DNA of 64,000 bases from Candidatus Poribacteria bacterium (GTDB lineage Bacteria; Poribacteria; WGA-4E; WGA-3G): contig JAJEIE010000027.1 in assembly GCA_022827625.1 (NCBI GenBank), positions 486,827 through 550,826 of the forward strand. Reading direction: 5' to 3'. Each line of letters opens with the position of its first letter. Positions within the stretch are counted from its first letter, which is position 1. This document shows positions 25,882 through 34,478 of the stretch, piece after piece. Below the pieces are notes generated by a model. It saw nothing but the letters and a program-made list of their open reading frames with translations. It was not told where the DNA came from and did no database searches. Both the position numbers and the translations under genes were made by a program.

Positions 25882-27225
25882 ATGAAGAAAAAGGTGATCA
25901 TATTAGTTTTTGCTCTTACGTGCGTATTGAGTCTAAACGTTTTCGCCTTAAATGGATCGGTCGAGGGTGAAAAGGTTTCTGACGCAAAATATATGGCTGA
26001 CACGTTGTGGGTGCTTGTCGCTGCATTTCTCGTTTTCTTTATGCAGGCAGGATTCGCTATGGTGGAATCTGGATTCACACGCGCCAAGAACGCTGTCAAC
26101 ATTCTCATGAAGAACCTGATGGACTTTTCGATGGGTTCGATCGCATATTGGGCGATCGGTTTTGCCATCATGTTTGGTGCCGGTAATGCATTCATGGGAA
26201 CAAGTGGATGGTTCGTTCCAGCTGAGTCTAATGCGTTTGGCTCATTAGAATGGAGTTCTGTGCCGACGCACGCCGCATGGCTCTTCCAGCTTGTGTTCGC
26301 TGCTACTGCCGCAACTATCGTTTCCGGTGCAATGGCAGAACGCACACAGTTCAAGAGTTATCTCATTTACAGCGTCTTCATCACGGGTGTTATCTATCCG
26401 ATTGTTGGACACTGGATTTGGGGTGGCGGTTGGTTATCAAATTTCGGTGTGGGTATGTCAGATTTTGCAGGTTCGACGGTCGTCCATTCGACCGGTGGGT
26501 GGCTGGCGTTGACAGGCGCTATCGTCTTAGGTCCCCGTGCTGGTAAATACGACAGTGAAGGCAACCCGAGGCCTATTGCTGGACACAACCTTCCGCTCGC
26601 TGCCCTGGGTGTCTTTATCTTGTGGCTCGGTTGGTTCGGGTTTAATCCGGGTAGTCAGATGGGTGCTGATGCAGCAGATATTTCCAGTATTGCCGTAACC
26701 ACGAACCTCGCAGCAGCAGCAGGTGCTATTACCGCTATGATTACAGCTTGGATATTCCTCGGTAAACCCGATGCCGGTATGTCGCTCAACGGCGCACTCG
26801 CTGGCTTAGTCGCGATTACCGCAGGTTGTGCCTCTGTGAGTCCGGTCTCCGCCGCGATTATCGGTGGGCTCGGTGGTATTGTTGTTGTTCTGAGTGTCTT
26901 GTTCTTTGAACGGTTGCGTATTGACGATCCCGTCGGTGCCATCTCTGTTCACGGAACCTGCGGTGCGTTAGGCACAATTCTGCTTGGATTTTTTGATAAA
27001 GAAAGTGGACTTTTCTTCGGGGGCGGTGCTGGACTCCTCTGGACACAGATCGTCGGTGTTGTCGCCGTTTTCGTATGGTGTCTCGTTACAGGCTTTATTC
27101 TCTTTTACGGTATTAAAGCCGTTACGGGGTTACGCGTCAGTGAAGATGAAGAAATGGCAGGACTTGACTACGAAGAACATGGTGCAAGTGCCTATCCAGA
27201 CTTCAACGTCTCTTCAATACGTTAA
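25882..27225 (+). CDS. amt: Ammonium transporter (Amt), copy 1
   Basis: The 447-residue protein has a cleavable-looking N-terminal segment and 11 membrane spans. Family motifs include GFAMVESGFTRAKNAVNILM and the two pore histidines in FAGSTVVHSTGGW and AISVHGTCGALGT. Amt proteins carry ammonium across the inner membrane. The cytoplasmic tail begins GLRVSEDEEMAGLD, the conserved segment that GlnK-type PII proteins regulate, but no glnK gene is adjacent. AAGGAGATAT precedes the ATG. It lies downstream of a sigma-54-type promoter and a DUF6733-like gene. Confidence 0.95.
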   Translation: MKKKVIILVFALTCVLSLNVFALNGSVEGEKVSDAKYMADTLWVLVAAFLVFFMQAGFAMVESGFTRAKNAVNILMKNLMDFSMGSIAYWAIGFAIMFGAGNAFMGTSGWFVPAESNAFGSLEWSSVPTHAAWLFQLVFAATAATIVSGAMAERTQFKSYLIYSVFITGVIYPIVGHWIWGGGWLSNFGVGMSDFAGSTVVHSTGGWLALTGAIVLGPRAGKYDSEGNPRPIAGHNLPLAALGVFILWLGWFGFNPGSQMGADAADISSIAVTTNLAAAAGAITAMITAWIFLGKPDAGMSLNGALAGLVAITAGCASVSPVSAAIIGGLGGIVVVLSVLFFERLRIDDPVGAISVHGTCGALGTILLGFFDKESGLFFGGGAGLLWTQIVGVVAVFVWCLVTGFILFYGIKAVTGLRVSEDEEMAGLDYEEHGASAYPDFNVSSIR

Positions 27226-27263
27226 AAGTATTTTTCTGAGAGCCTTTTGGTTATAAAACGAAT

Positions 27264-27333
27264 AGGGACCGCCCACACGAAGTTTCGCTTATATTCTGAG
27301 TTTGCTTCACACTTTGTGGGCGTTTCCCTTTTT
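27264..27333 (+). terminator. Probable intrinsic terminator after amt copy 1
   Basis: CGCCCACA (27270-27277) pairs with TGTGGGCG (27315-27322), with flanking AGGGA/TCCCT also able to pair, followed by a T-rich run. The loop is long (about 37 bases), which lowers confidence. Confidence 0.4.
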
Positions 27334-27680
27334 GCTGTTGTATTTGATTGCCTTTTTCTCTCGGTTATAGACTATAGTTCACTGGTTGTTCCAATAGGAA
27401 CGGATGCTACCTTCACAGGGTCGAAACGCTGGTGGAACGCAATACACTTGAAATTATTACTTGATACCTTCGCTGTATTCTGGTAAAATGGCACATTAAT
27501 GCCTTTTATCGTAAAAATTGGGACATATAACTTCTGGTTTACAACCCACTTTTCTGCTGGATGTGGTTTCGGACTTCGCCAGCGAAAGTGTGCTTTAACT
27601 GAATGGTAGACAAAGCAGTCTGCTTTTACAGAAACAACAGAACAAGCACTATGTGTTTGTGAATATTATGGAGGATCCAG
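27334..27680. other. Intergenic region between the two Amt genes
   Basis: Apart from the GGAGG ribosome binding site of the second transporter at 27670, I see no gene or clear promoter here. A near-miss to a sigma-54 site (TGGCACATTAATGCC, near 27489) has spacing one base too short. Confidence 0.4.
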
Positions 27681-29045
27681 ATGCGACAACGCTGTGCATC
27701 AACGTCTACGAAAAAACGATCTGGTTATACGCGTATTGGGACGCTAATTGTTATTCTATTGATTTGTGGTGTGCCGGGCGTGGCGATGGCACAAGAGGCT
27801 TCACTGGATTCAGGCGACACCGCTTGGATGCTTACCTCAACGGCTCTCGTCCTGTTTATGACTATTCCCGGACTCGCTCTCTTCTATGGCGGTCTCGTAC
27901 GCGTCCAAAATGTGCTCTCTGTCCTTATGCAGTGTTTTGCATTGACAGGGTTGATTACGATTATATGGGTTATCTGTGGTTATAGCCTTGCCTTTAACAC
28001 CGATGGTATGGAGGCAGGAAAAATCACGCTCGCTTCTTTTGTTGGCGGGCTTGGGACTATGTTCCTGCGAGGCATCGGTGTAGATACGCTCTCTGGGACT
28101 ATCCCTGAAACTGTTTTTATCACCTTCCAGCTCACCTTCGCGATTATCACGCCTGCGCTGATTGCTGGGGCGTTTGCTGAGCGGATGAAATTCTCGGCGA
28201 TGCTCATCTTCTCTATACTCTGGTCGATAATCGTGTACGCCCCGCTCTGCCACATGGCATGGTCTGGCGACGGATCGCTGTTTGGTGATATAATTGGTGC
28301 ACTCGACTTCGCGGGTGGCACTGTGGTGCATATTAACGCCGGAATCGCAGCCCTCATCGCTGCAATCTTAGTCGGAAAACGTCTCGGTTACCAAACAACG
28401 GCGATGCCACCGCATAGTTTGACGCTGACTGTCGTCGGGGCATCTATGCTTTGGGTCGGATGGTTCGGCTTCAATGCCGGTAGTGCTGTTGCTGCTGATG
28501 GTGCCGCTGGTATGGCGATGCTCGTTACCCAGATTTCAACCGCAACAGCCGCTGTTGCGTGGATGTTCGTTGAATGGGCGAAACACGGCAAACCGAGTGC
28601 CTTGGGTATTGTAACAGGTGCTGTTGCTGGCTTGGTTGCTATTACCCCAGCTTCTGGTTCCGTTGGACCTATCGGTGCCCTCGTTATCGGCATCGTCTCA
28701 GGGGTCGTCTGTTTCTGGGGTGCTACGAGCTTAAAATCGCAACTCGGCTATGATGACTCCTTAGACGCATTCGGTGTTCACGGTATCGGCGGGATTGTCG
28801 GTGCCTTATTGACAGGCGTTTTTGCCGCTGAAGGTTTAGGGGGTGTTGGGCTGGATAAAAGTATAGGGATGCAAGTTTGGGCGCAGTTCCTTAGTATTGT
28901 CGTCACTCTGATTTGGAGTGGCGTGCTTTCGTTTATTATCCTCAAAATCGTTGATGCCACAGTCGGCTTACGCGTTGAAGAGGATGAGGAACGCATGGGA
29001 CTCGACCTCTCCCAACACAACGAACGTGGATACAACCTCTCATAA
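27681..29045 (+). CDS. amt: Ammonium transporter (Amt), copy 2
   Basis: The 454-residue protein has a signal-like N-terminus (ending GVAMAQEASLDSGDTAW) and AmtB-type spans: TIPGLALFYGGLVRVQNVLS, then the pore histidines in FAGGTVVHINAGIAALI and FGVHGIGGIVGALLTG, and the C-terminal GLRVEEDEERMGLDL. It is closer to the AmtB subtype than copy 1, so the pair is not a recent duplication. GGAGG lies six bases before the ATG. A strong terminator follows. No PII gene is adjacent. Confidence 0.95.
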   Translation: MRQRCASTSTKKRSGYTRIGTLIVILLICGVPGVAMAQEASLDSGDTAWMLTSTALVLFMTIPGLALFYGGLVRVQNVLSVLMQCFALTGLITIIWVICGYSLAFNTDGMEAGKITLASFVGGLGTMFLRGIGVDTLSGTIPETVFITFQLTFAIITPALIAGAFAERMKFSAMLIFSILWSIIVYAPLCHMAWSGDGSLFGDIIGALDFAGGTVVHINAGIAALIAAILVGKRLGYQTTAMPPHSLTLTVVGASMLWVGWFGFNAGSAVAADGAAGMAMLVTQISTATAAVAWMFVEWAKHGKPSALGIVTGAVAGLVAITPASGSVGPIGALVIGIVSGVVCFWGATSLKSQLGYDDSLDAFGVHGIGGIVGALLTGVFAAEGLGGVGLDKSIGMQVWAQFLSIVVTLIWSGVLSFIILKIVDATVGLRVEEDEERMGLDLSQHNERGYNLS

Positions 29046-29092
29046 GGGACAAATTTGTAATTCCGCACGATTACAAATCGTGTTGACAAACG

Positions 29093-29130
29093 TAAGGGCG
29101 GACTACTGTGTCCGCCCTTATGCTTTCTTC
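29093..29130 (+). terminator. Intrinsic terminator after amt copy 2
   Basis: TAAGGGCGGA pairs perfectly with TCCGCCCTTA around an eight-base loop (29093-29120), followed by a T-rich stretch (TGCTTTCTTCT). Confidence 0.75.
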
Positions 29131-29168
29131 TGAATAGAGAGAGTTCGTTGTTTACGACGGTTTTGTAC

Positions 29169-29187
29169 CGCAAACTGTTAGTTTGCG
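29169..29187. repeat. Solitary 19 bp palindrome of the MITE-like family
   Basis: CGCAAACTGTTAGTTTGCG is the internal palindrome of the MITE-like element, here without its terminal repeats. It lies downstream of amt copy 2 and of the convergent hydrolase gene. Confidence 0.65.
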
Positions 29188-29236
29188 ACTGAGGGTACGC
29201 AATCTGACAGGTTACATTATCACTGAATTAATTTAA

Positions 29237-31258
29237 TTAGCTTGCCGTTACCCGTGCAACAATCTCCTCATCAGGTAATACGCCTTTTTCCACAAGCAAA
29301 TGATCGCTTGCCCCAATATTTCCGTAGACTTCAGTAATCCATGTTGTGTCAAATGCTTCACCCGTATTGTGAATAATCAGGGGTCGAGGCGCAATCAGCG
29401 TCCCCGCAGTCTGAAAATCTCCGACTTGGCGGATATTTGGTATCGGTAGCGTTTCCAAGAAAACAGCGTCGCCTTCAAGAGCGTCTTTCAGGTTGAATTC
29501 TGCTGCATCAACAACAATGTTTTTCACATTTGCAAATCCAGCTGCCAGTAGACTCCACAATCCCGCTTCACCGATTCCAATCAAATTCACCTCTGAAACA
29601 TCGCCTCTACCTGTAAAACAGTGCAGTGCCGTCACAATGTCTTGCACACGGAGGGCTGCCGTTGTTCGGTTATAGGTGGTGAAGTAATTGGTATCTTCTG
29701 ATCTCTCATAATCCGTATGTTCGCCTGTACCGAAAACATCAATCAGGAGTACTTTCCGGTCGGCACTGAGCAAGTCCCTGATGAGTGGCAACGGTTCACC
29801 CGTTTCTGCCTCAATTAACTTCTCTTTGCCTTCTGGATGGACGATAACAACGACTGGGTCATGTCCTACCTGTGGTTCCGGGCTAAATAGAATAGTAGGG
29901 ATGGTGTCTCCTATGTCCTTTCTGCTGATGACGAGATGTCTTGCGGATAAATTCGCTTGATAAGTCGTTGGAAATGCACCCTTCGGTTCAACAAGCGTCA
30001 CGTCCGTACTTTTTGGAATCTGTAGTCCGAGTGCGTGTTGCAACCCACTGCCGATTTCTTGGCGGAATGTTTCGAGTTCTGATGCATTCGTCGGTTTCCG
30101 TTTTTCCATCGCTTGGCGGCAGCGATTCGCCCAGGTCGATAGAAACGCCTCCTGTTTTAAGGCGTGTGTTGGCATCTCACGTCCTGAGAACGCCAAGAGT
30201 GCCTCATCCGGTTCAACCTGAAACGGCACCTCTTTGAACGCTGATGGGTCCTCCGCTCCTAAAAACCATTTAGCAAGCCAAGCATACACGGCTTCGCGGC
30301 TTTCTTGATTGTAGTTATGTTCTGCGTCTACCTGAACCTGATGCACTTTATCTTCTGCGTCAAAGTGGGCATAGATGCTTCGGATAGCAGGATATTCAAT
30401 CGTCGGTGTGTTGACTGTCCAATCACCTGTAGCGGATACCAGTAAGAGTGGCCTCGGTGCCATCAGCGCACCGATCTCAATGTTACTGACATCTAAACGG
30501 AGGTTCGGTGCATTTTCACAGATACAACCGCCTTGCATTGTCGCTGAAATCATATTCACAGGTGCCGAGACCTTGATACGTTCGTCAACCGCTGTCAAGA
30601 TAAAAGTCTGCGTTCCACCGCCTGATGCGCCTGTACACCCGATGCGTTCACTGTCCACATCTGGGAGGCTCTCTAAAAAGTCGATGGAGCTGATGCTATT
30701 TTGGAGTTGTAGCCCCATTGCGCTGAGGCCCCATAAGTCTTCGCGCGCACCCCCATAGCGGTGATCTATCTGTTTCCCGCTATCGTTGTAACCGAGCATA
30801 TCGTAGGCAAAAATGACGTATCCCTGTTTCGCGAAGTTGATACAGCGACCCGGGATTGAACCGCGTTCAATACTCTCAAGTCTCCCGCGCGTCCAGTGTC
30901 CATGCGGACTCACAATCCCCGGAAACGGACCGGATTTCCCTAAGGGACGATACAGATTCCCGGTGGTGAAGAAGCCTGGAAAAGGTTCAAAATAGACTTT
31001 CTCCACGCTGTAACCTTCCCGCTCTATTTTCCCAAATATCTCAGCATTTAGGGGGGTCGGTTCGTGCGCAGGGATTAAGCCGTTGGCTACCCGAATTTGT
31101 TGGCGTAAGGCATCGGCTTTTTCAGTCCATTCGGCTTTGGTGTAGCTTGGAAAGGTGTAGGGTGTATTCAGATCGCGTGGCGTACCGCCGCGTGCGTCGT
31201 TAACAACCTGCGAAGCGTCCGTAAAAACGTGGGCGAGTTCGTGGTGTTGTTCAGGCAT
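29237..31258 (-). CDS. Large alpha/beta-hydrolase (acetyl xylan esterase/peptidase S9-like)
   Basis: The 673-residue protein has an alpha/beta-hydrolase domain: VSPHGHWTRGR (oxyanion region), GYVIFAYDMLGYNDSG, the nucleophile elbow IGCTGASGGGTQTFIL (GASGG) and a C-terminal His in VDAEHNYNQESREA. A second, weaker hydrolase-like half follows (VVIVHPEGKEK, LLIDVFGTGEHTDYERS), as if duplicated. No signal peptide is visible, so it is probably cytoplasmic. It overlaps the upstream nuclease-like gene by eight bases, with GGAGGT directly before the ATG. The substrate is unknown; ester removal from glycans is a family-based guess. Confidence 0.72.
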   Translation of the reverse strand: MPEQHHELAHVFTDASQVVNDARGGTPRDLNTPYTFPSYTKAEWTEKADALRQQIRVANGLIPAHEPTPLNAEIFGKIEREGYSVEKVYFEPFPGFFTTGNLYRPLGKSGPFPGIVSPHGHWTRGRLESIERGSIPGRCINFAKQGYVIFAYDMLGYNDSGKQIDHRYGGAREDLWGLSAMGLQLQNSISSIDFLESLPDVDSERIGCTGASGGGTQTFILTAVDERIKVSAPVNMISATMQGGCICENAPNLRLDVSNIEIGALMAPRPLLLVSATGDWTVNTPTIEYPAIRSIYAHFDAEDKVHQVQVDAEHNYNQESREAVYAWLAKWFLGAEDPSAFKEVPFQVEPDEALLAFSGREMPTHALKQEAFLSTWANRCRQAMEKRKPTNASELETFRQEIGSGLQHALGLQIPKSTDVTLVEPKGAFPTTYQANLSARHLVISRKDIGDTIPTILFSPEPQVGHDPVVVIVHPEGKEKLIEAETGEPLPLIRDLLSADRKVLLIDVFGTGEHTDYERSEDTNYFTTYNRTTAALRVQDIVTALHCFTGRGDVSEVNLIGIGEAGLWSLLAAGFANVKNIVVDAAEFNLKDALEGDAVFLETLPIPNIRQVGDFQTAGTLIAPRPLIIHNTGEAFDTTWITEVYGNIGASDHLLVEKGVLPDEEIVARVTAS

Positions 31259-31919
31259 TGCTTACCTCCTTCAAATGCTTGGCAACGATAAACTTCAGGA
31301 GTTGGACGATCTGCTCTGCATCCCATACGCCGTTGTATACCGGCGAAAATTCAATCGCGAAGGTGGGTTTATCAGTCTCAATGTTGCTAACGATCCCTCG
31401 CACGAATGCCCAACTGTCATTGACAGTATAGCACCCGAAAACTTCCTGTTCGGGATCAGCGTCTCTGTCCCAATTGAGCCATGCCGCGGCAAGCATTTCA
31501 CCGTAGAGTTGAAATTGCGGATCGGGCGCATGGATACCGCGTTTCGCTTCATTTACAATGAGATAAGGCGGTCGAATACGTCCACCGAGTGCAGGCGCGA
31601 GTGCTCCATCCGCCTCGCCTTCCAATTTAAATGTAGGATATATGGCTTTGAGTGGTACACCGCTCCACGCTTGAATATGTCCTTGTTCTGCCAGTACCAA
31701 CATTGGGTAAATCGCTCGTGCCCAGAGCGTCGTCTCGTTCATGACAACCAGATGACGATGGTACAGGGTTGATTTAATATCGTCAAGCCGTCTGCGCTCG
31801 TCCCCAGTGAGGGGTACTTGCATTTTCTCCCATGCTTCTGGGGCAATGTACTTTTCGTTCAAGGTTACCAGTGTCTTGAGCGTTTCTTCCGAGAGTTGTG
31901 AGAATACATACGTGCACAT
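31251..31919 (-). CDS. PD-(D/E)XK nuclease-like protein, paralogue 1
   Basis: The 222-residue protein is a clear paralogue of the one at 50907-51569. The pattern GEADGALAP, then PYLIVNEAKRG, then QFQLYGEMLAAAWLNW gives Asp, Glu-x-Lys and the Q-x-x-x-Y helix expected of PD-(D/E)XK nuclease folds such as the HsdR N-terminal domain. Conserved flanks shared by both paralogues are LWARAIYP, LAEQ.HIQAW and FGCYTVNDSW. It begins CTYVFSQLSEETLKTLV. It is translationally coupled to the alpha/beta-hydrolase. The nuclease fold is inference; activity is not established. Confidence 0.55.
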   Translation of the reverse strand: MCTYVFSQLSEETLKTLVTLNEKYIAPEAWEKMQVPLTGDERRRLDDIKSTLYHRHLVVMNETTLWARAIYPMLVLAEQGHIQAWSGVPLKAIYPTFKLEGEADGALAPALGGRIRPPYLIVNEAKRGIHAPDPQFQLYGEMLAAAWLNWDRDADPEQEVFGCYTVNDSWAFVRGIVSNIETDKPTFAIEFSPVYNGVWDAEQIVQLLKFIVAKHLKEVSNA

Positions 31920-31973
31920 AGTTCAAAACCTCCATCCAATATAGATTTAGCAAAACTTTAGGTTCCCGCGTGT

Positions 31974-32378
31974 CTATTGATTATCTGTAGCAAGTTCTAT
32001 ATTGGGTTCTGTACGCTCTATCGGTGTCACCGGAGCCTCAGCATCTCCCATTTCAGCCCGTGAATTTTCGGTGGGCAATGGTTTGATCGAGAGTCTGCAC
32101 CCCAGCGCAGTGAGAATGGTTGCGAGCGTATCAATCCGCGGCGTGTCTTCACTGGATAGCACTTTCGTAAGGGTTTGCGGGTCCATACTGGTTCGTTTGG
32201 CAACCTCTGGAACCCCGCCTTGCGATTCTATAACGGTTTGGACTGCACTCATCACAGTAGCAGAATTCCCGAATACGTGATAATCTTCCATAATTGTTTG
32301 GAGAAATCCAATTGCAGCCGTTGGGTCAGCGGCGAGTTGTTCAATTAGAATGTCTCTCCATTTTCGGTATTTTCTCAT
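31974..32378 (-). CDS. HTH (HigA/HTH_37-type) antitoxin-like regulator, orphan
   Basis: The 134-residue protein begins RKYRKWRDILIEQLAADPTA and has a helix-turn-helix region with GGVPEVAKRTSMDPQTLTKV and DTPRIDTLATILTALGC, as in addiction-module antidote proteins of the HTH_37/HigA type. ATG 32378 is chosen because AAGGA lies nine bases upstream on its strand; the longer frame from 32435 extends into the divergent promoter of purD. No RelE/HigB-like toxin gene is adjacent. The C-terminal 30 residues are acidic and not conserved. Confidence 0.72.
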   Translation of the reverse strand: MRKYRKWRDILIEQLAADPTAAIGFLQTIMEDYHVFGNSATVMSAVQTVIESQGGVPEVAKRTSMDPQTLTKVLSSEDTPRIDTLATILTALGCRLSIKPLPTENSRAEMGDAEAPVTPIERTEPNIELATDNQ

Positions 32379-32467
32379 GTTCGTGTTTCCTTCTCTACAA
32401 TTAGCGTAATCCATCTGATGCCTTTTGTCAACCAAAATCGCTGATTTTTCAATTTAACTTAAAATCT

Positions 32468-32496
32468 TTGAATTTCCTAACACTTCATGATATAAT
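32468..32496 (+). promoter_or_regulatory. Sigma-70-type promoter of purD
   Basis: TTGAAT (32468-32473), 17 bases, then TATAAT (32491-32496). The predicted start near 32503 is about 16 bases before the purD ATG. Confidence 0.75.
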
Positions 32497-32518
32497 ACAC
32501 TCAAAAAGGACAGACATA

Positions 32519-33793
32519 ATGAAAATACTGGTTATCGGGCAAGGCGGACGTGAACACACCCTCGTCTGGAAACTTGCCCAAAGTCCACTTGTCGAAAAAA
32601 TCTATTGCACACCCGGGAATGCCGGCATCTCACAAATCGCGGAATTGATCCCTATGCCTGACCGGTTTACTGACTTGGCAGATTGGGCGGAATCTGAGAA
32701 CATCGCGCTGACCGTTGTTGGACCCGAAGCACCATTGGCTGAAGGGATCGTTGATATATTCCACAAACGTGGACTCAAAGCGTTTGGACCCGATAAACGC
32801 GCTGCCCGTCTTGAAGCCAGCAAGGATTTTGCGAAGCAGCTGATGGTGAAAAACAATATACCGACAGCAGCGCACCGCACATTTGTGGATGCTGAGGCGG
32901 CGATGGCGTATATTGAGGATCACAAGATACCTGTTTTTGTTAAGGCAAACGGACTCGCTGCGGGTAAAGGTGTTATCCCCGGACGTACCTTCAAACAGGC
33001 GGCGCAAGCTGTCACAACTATTTTGGTGGACAAGGCATTTGGTGAAGCAGGCAATAGTGTCGTGATTGAGGAAGAATTAATCGGCGAAGAAGCCTCCTTT
33101 ACCGTCCTCACCGATGGGACACACTGTCTGCCTTTTGTCTCTTCGCAAGACCATAAAATGTCTCACGACGGCGATACGGGTAAGAATACCGGCGGAATGG
33201 GCGCGTATTCGCCTGCCCCTGTTATTACATCTGAACTTCACGACTATGTGATGCAACGCGTCGTTTACCCGACTGTCAAGGGTATGGCGGATATCGGAAA
33301 TCCATTCAAGGGTGTGTTATACGTCGGATTGATGATTACGGATGCCGGTCCAAAGGTGCTGGAATTCAACTGTCGTTTTGGAGACCCGGAGGCGCAAGTG
33401 CTTTTACCGCGTCTCAAGAGCGATTTGGTCCCTCTGTTGATGGCGTGTATTGACGGGACACTTGCCCAGCACGCTGATGTCGAATGGCATGATGAGGCGG
33501 CAGCCTGTGTCGTCATGGCTTCTGGTGGGTATCCTGATCCGTATCAGACGGGCAAAATCATTACAGGGTTGGAAGATGCCGCAACGATTGAAGGTGTGGA
33601 CGTCTTTCACGCTGGTACAAAACAGGAGGGTGAAAACATCCTTACCGATGGGGGGCGCGTCCTAGGTGTGACTGCTACCGCTGATGGGTTACACGATGCC
33701 ATCCAACGGGCATATCAAGGCGTTTCTGCTATTCGGTTCGCTGATGCCCATTTTCGGAACGACATCGGATACCGAGCGTTAGGACGCGATTGA
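32519..33793 (+). CDS. purD: Phosphoribosylamine-glycine ligase (GARS)
   Basis: PurD makes glycinamide ribonucleotide from phosphoribosylamine, glycine and ATP in purine synthesis. The 424-residue protein starts KILVIGQGGREHTLVWKLAQ and has the ATP-grasp features VKANGLAAGKGVIPGRT, FVSSQDHKMSHDGDTGKNTG, GMGAYSPAP and LEFNCRFGDPEAQVLLP. ATG 32519, with AAAGGA eight bases upstream, is correct; an earlier in-frame TTG (32468) is the promoter itself. No other pur gene is close. Confidence 0.96.
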   Translation: MKILVIGQGGREHTLVWKLAQSPLVEKIYCTPGNAGISQIAELIPMPDRFTDLADWAESENIALTVVGPEAPLAEGIVDIFHKRGLKAFGPDKRAARLEASKDFAKQLMVKNNIPTAAHRTFVDAEAAMAYIEDHKIPVFVKANGLAAGKGVIPGRTFKQAAQAVTTILVDKAFGEAGNSVVIEEELIGEEASFTVLTDGTHCLPFVSSQDHKMSHDGDTGKNTGGMGAYSPAPVITSELHDYVMQRVVYPTVKGMADIGNPFKGVLYVGLMITDAGPKVLEFNCRFGDPEAQVLLPRLKSDLVPLLMACIDGTLAQHADVEWHDEAAACVVMASGGYPDPYQTGKIITGLEDAATIEGVDVFHAGTKQEGENILTDGGRVLGVTATADGLHDAIQRAYQGVSAIRFADAHFRNDIGYRALGRD

Positions 33794-33836
33794 GATATTG
33801 TAGTGAATTTTAGAATGAACCGTCCGTATTTTGTAG

Positions 33837-33855
33837 CATAAACTGTTGGTTTGTG
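33837..33855. repeat. Solitary degenerate palindrome of the MITE-like family
   Basis: CATAAACTGTTGGTTTGTG is a one- or two-base variant of the palindrome found in the MITE-like element. It lies 21 bases before the start of the RIS-like/DUF2250 gene, within the likely promoter or leader. Confidence 0.5.
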
Positions 33856-33875
33856 TGGGACTGAAGGACGATAAT

Positions 33876-34388
33876 ATGGTAGCCGAACTCACATATAAAA
33901 TTGCTAAATGTTGCACCCCACAAGAGGAAGACCGAATTACAGGCTATTTCAAGGAGGACGGCACGATTACTGTCCACGATGCCATGTGCAACGCAGTCCA
34001 AGGTTTACGGACAGAGCGATTGCTCAAGGTAACGTGGGATGAAATTCGGACGACTGAAGCCGCAGCGGATGCTATTCCACTTGCCCCCGAATTCGCCGAA
34101 CTTGATGAGACCGATTACTTTATACTCAAGCACCACCAAGAATTCGGAATGGACTACTCCATCGTTGTCGCTGAGGTTTTAAGAGTTCCGCTTGAAGAGA
34201 TGCAACAGCGGCACCGAAAATTGAGAGAGATCGGCGGACTCAAACGGGTTGAAGGTCGTATCATCCACTATCGAAAGAATATTGTTAAAGGCAAGTGGAT
34301 CAAACACCGAAATCATACTTACTATGAACTGACACCGGAAGGCAAAACGTGGATTGCGGCTTTTGAAAGCCAGCAAACTTCGTCTTAA
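33876..34388 (+). CDS. RelA/SpoT RIS-like zinc-finger domain fused to a DUF2250-type winged helix
   Basis: The 170-residue protein has two halves. Residues about 2-50 (YKIAKCCTPQEEDRITGYF, then TITVHDAMCNAV and LLKVTWDEI) match the conserved Cys-Cys...His...Cys region near the C-terminus of RelA/SpoT (AKCCxPxxGDxIxGY, VHxxxC, V.W). Residues about 80-170 look like a DUF2250/ArsR-MarR-type winged helix (DYFILKHHQEFGMDYSIVVA, LREIGGLKRVEGR, KHRNHTYYELTPEGK). No synthetase or hydrolase domain is present. It may be a regulator sensing a ligand or metal through the Cys/His set. AAGGA lies nine bases before ATG 33876. Confidence 0.65.
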   Translation: MVAELTYKIAKCCTPQEEDRITGYFKEDGTITVHDAMCNAVQGLRTERLLKVTWDEIRTTEAAADAIPLAPEFAELDETDYFILKHHQEFGMDYSIVVAEVLRVPLEEMQQRHRKLREIGGLKRVEGRIIHYRKNIVKGKWIKHRNHTYYELTPEGKTWIAAFESQQTSS

Positions 34389-34478
34389 ACTTAGATAGCC
34401 CGGACTCCCGCATTTATGCACGTAAACCTTATATTAGACGTGTCGTTTGAAAGAGAAAATACACTGAGAGGCTTTATT

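Noticed and set aside
27247-27486. 79-residue open frame between the two amt genes
   Set aside because: It starts at a TTG inside the likely terminator, has no ribosome binding site and no recognisable pattern.
27489-27504. Sigma-54-like TGGCACATTAATGCC before amt copy 2
   Set aside because: The spacing between the GG and GC elements is one base too short and the -12 element is imperfect.
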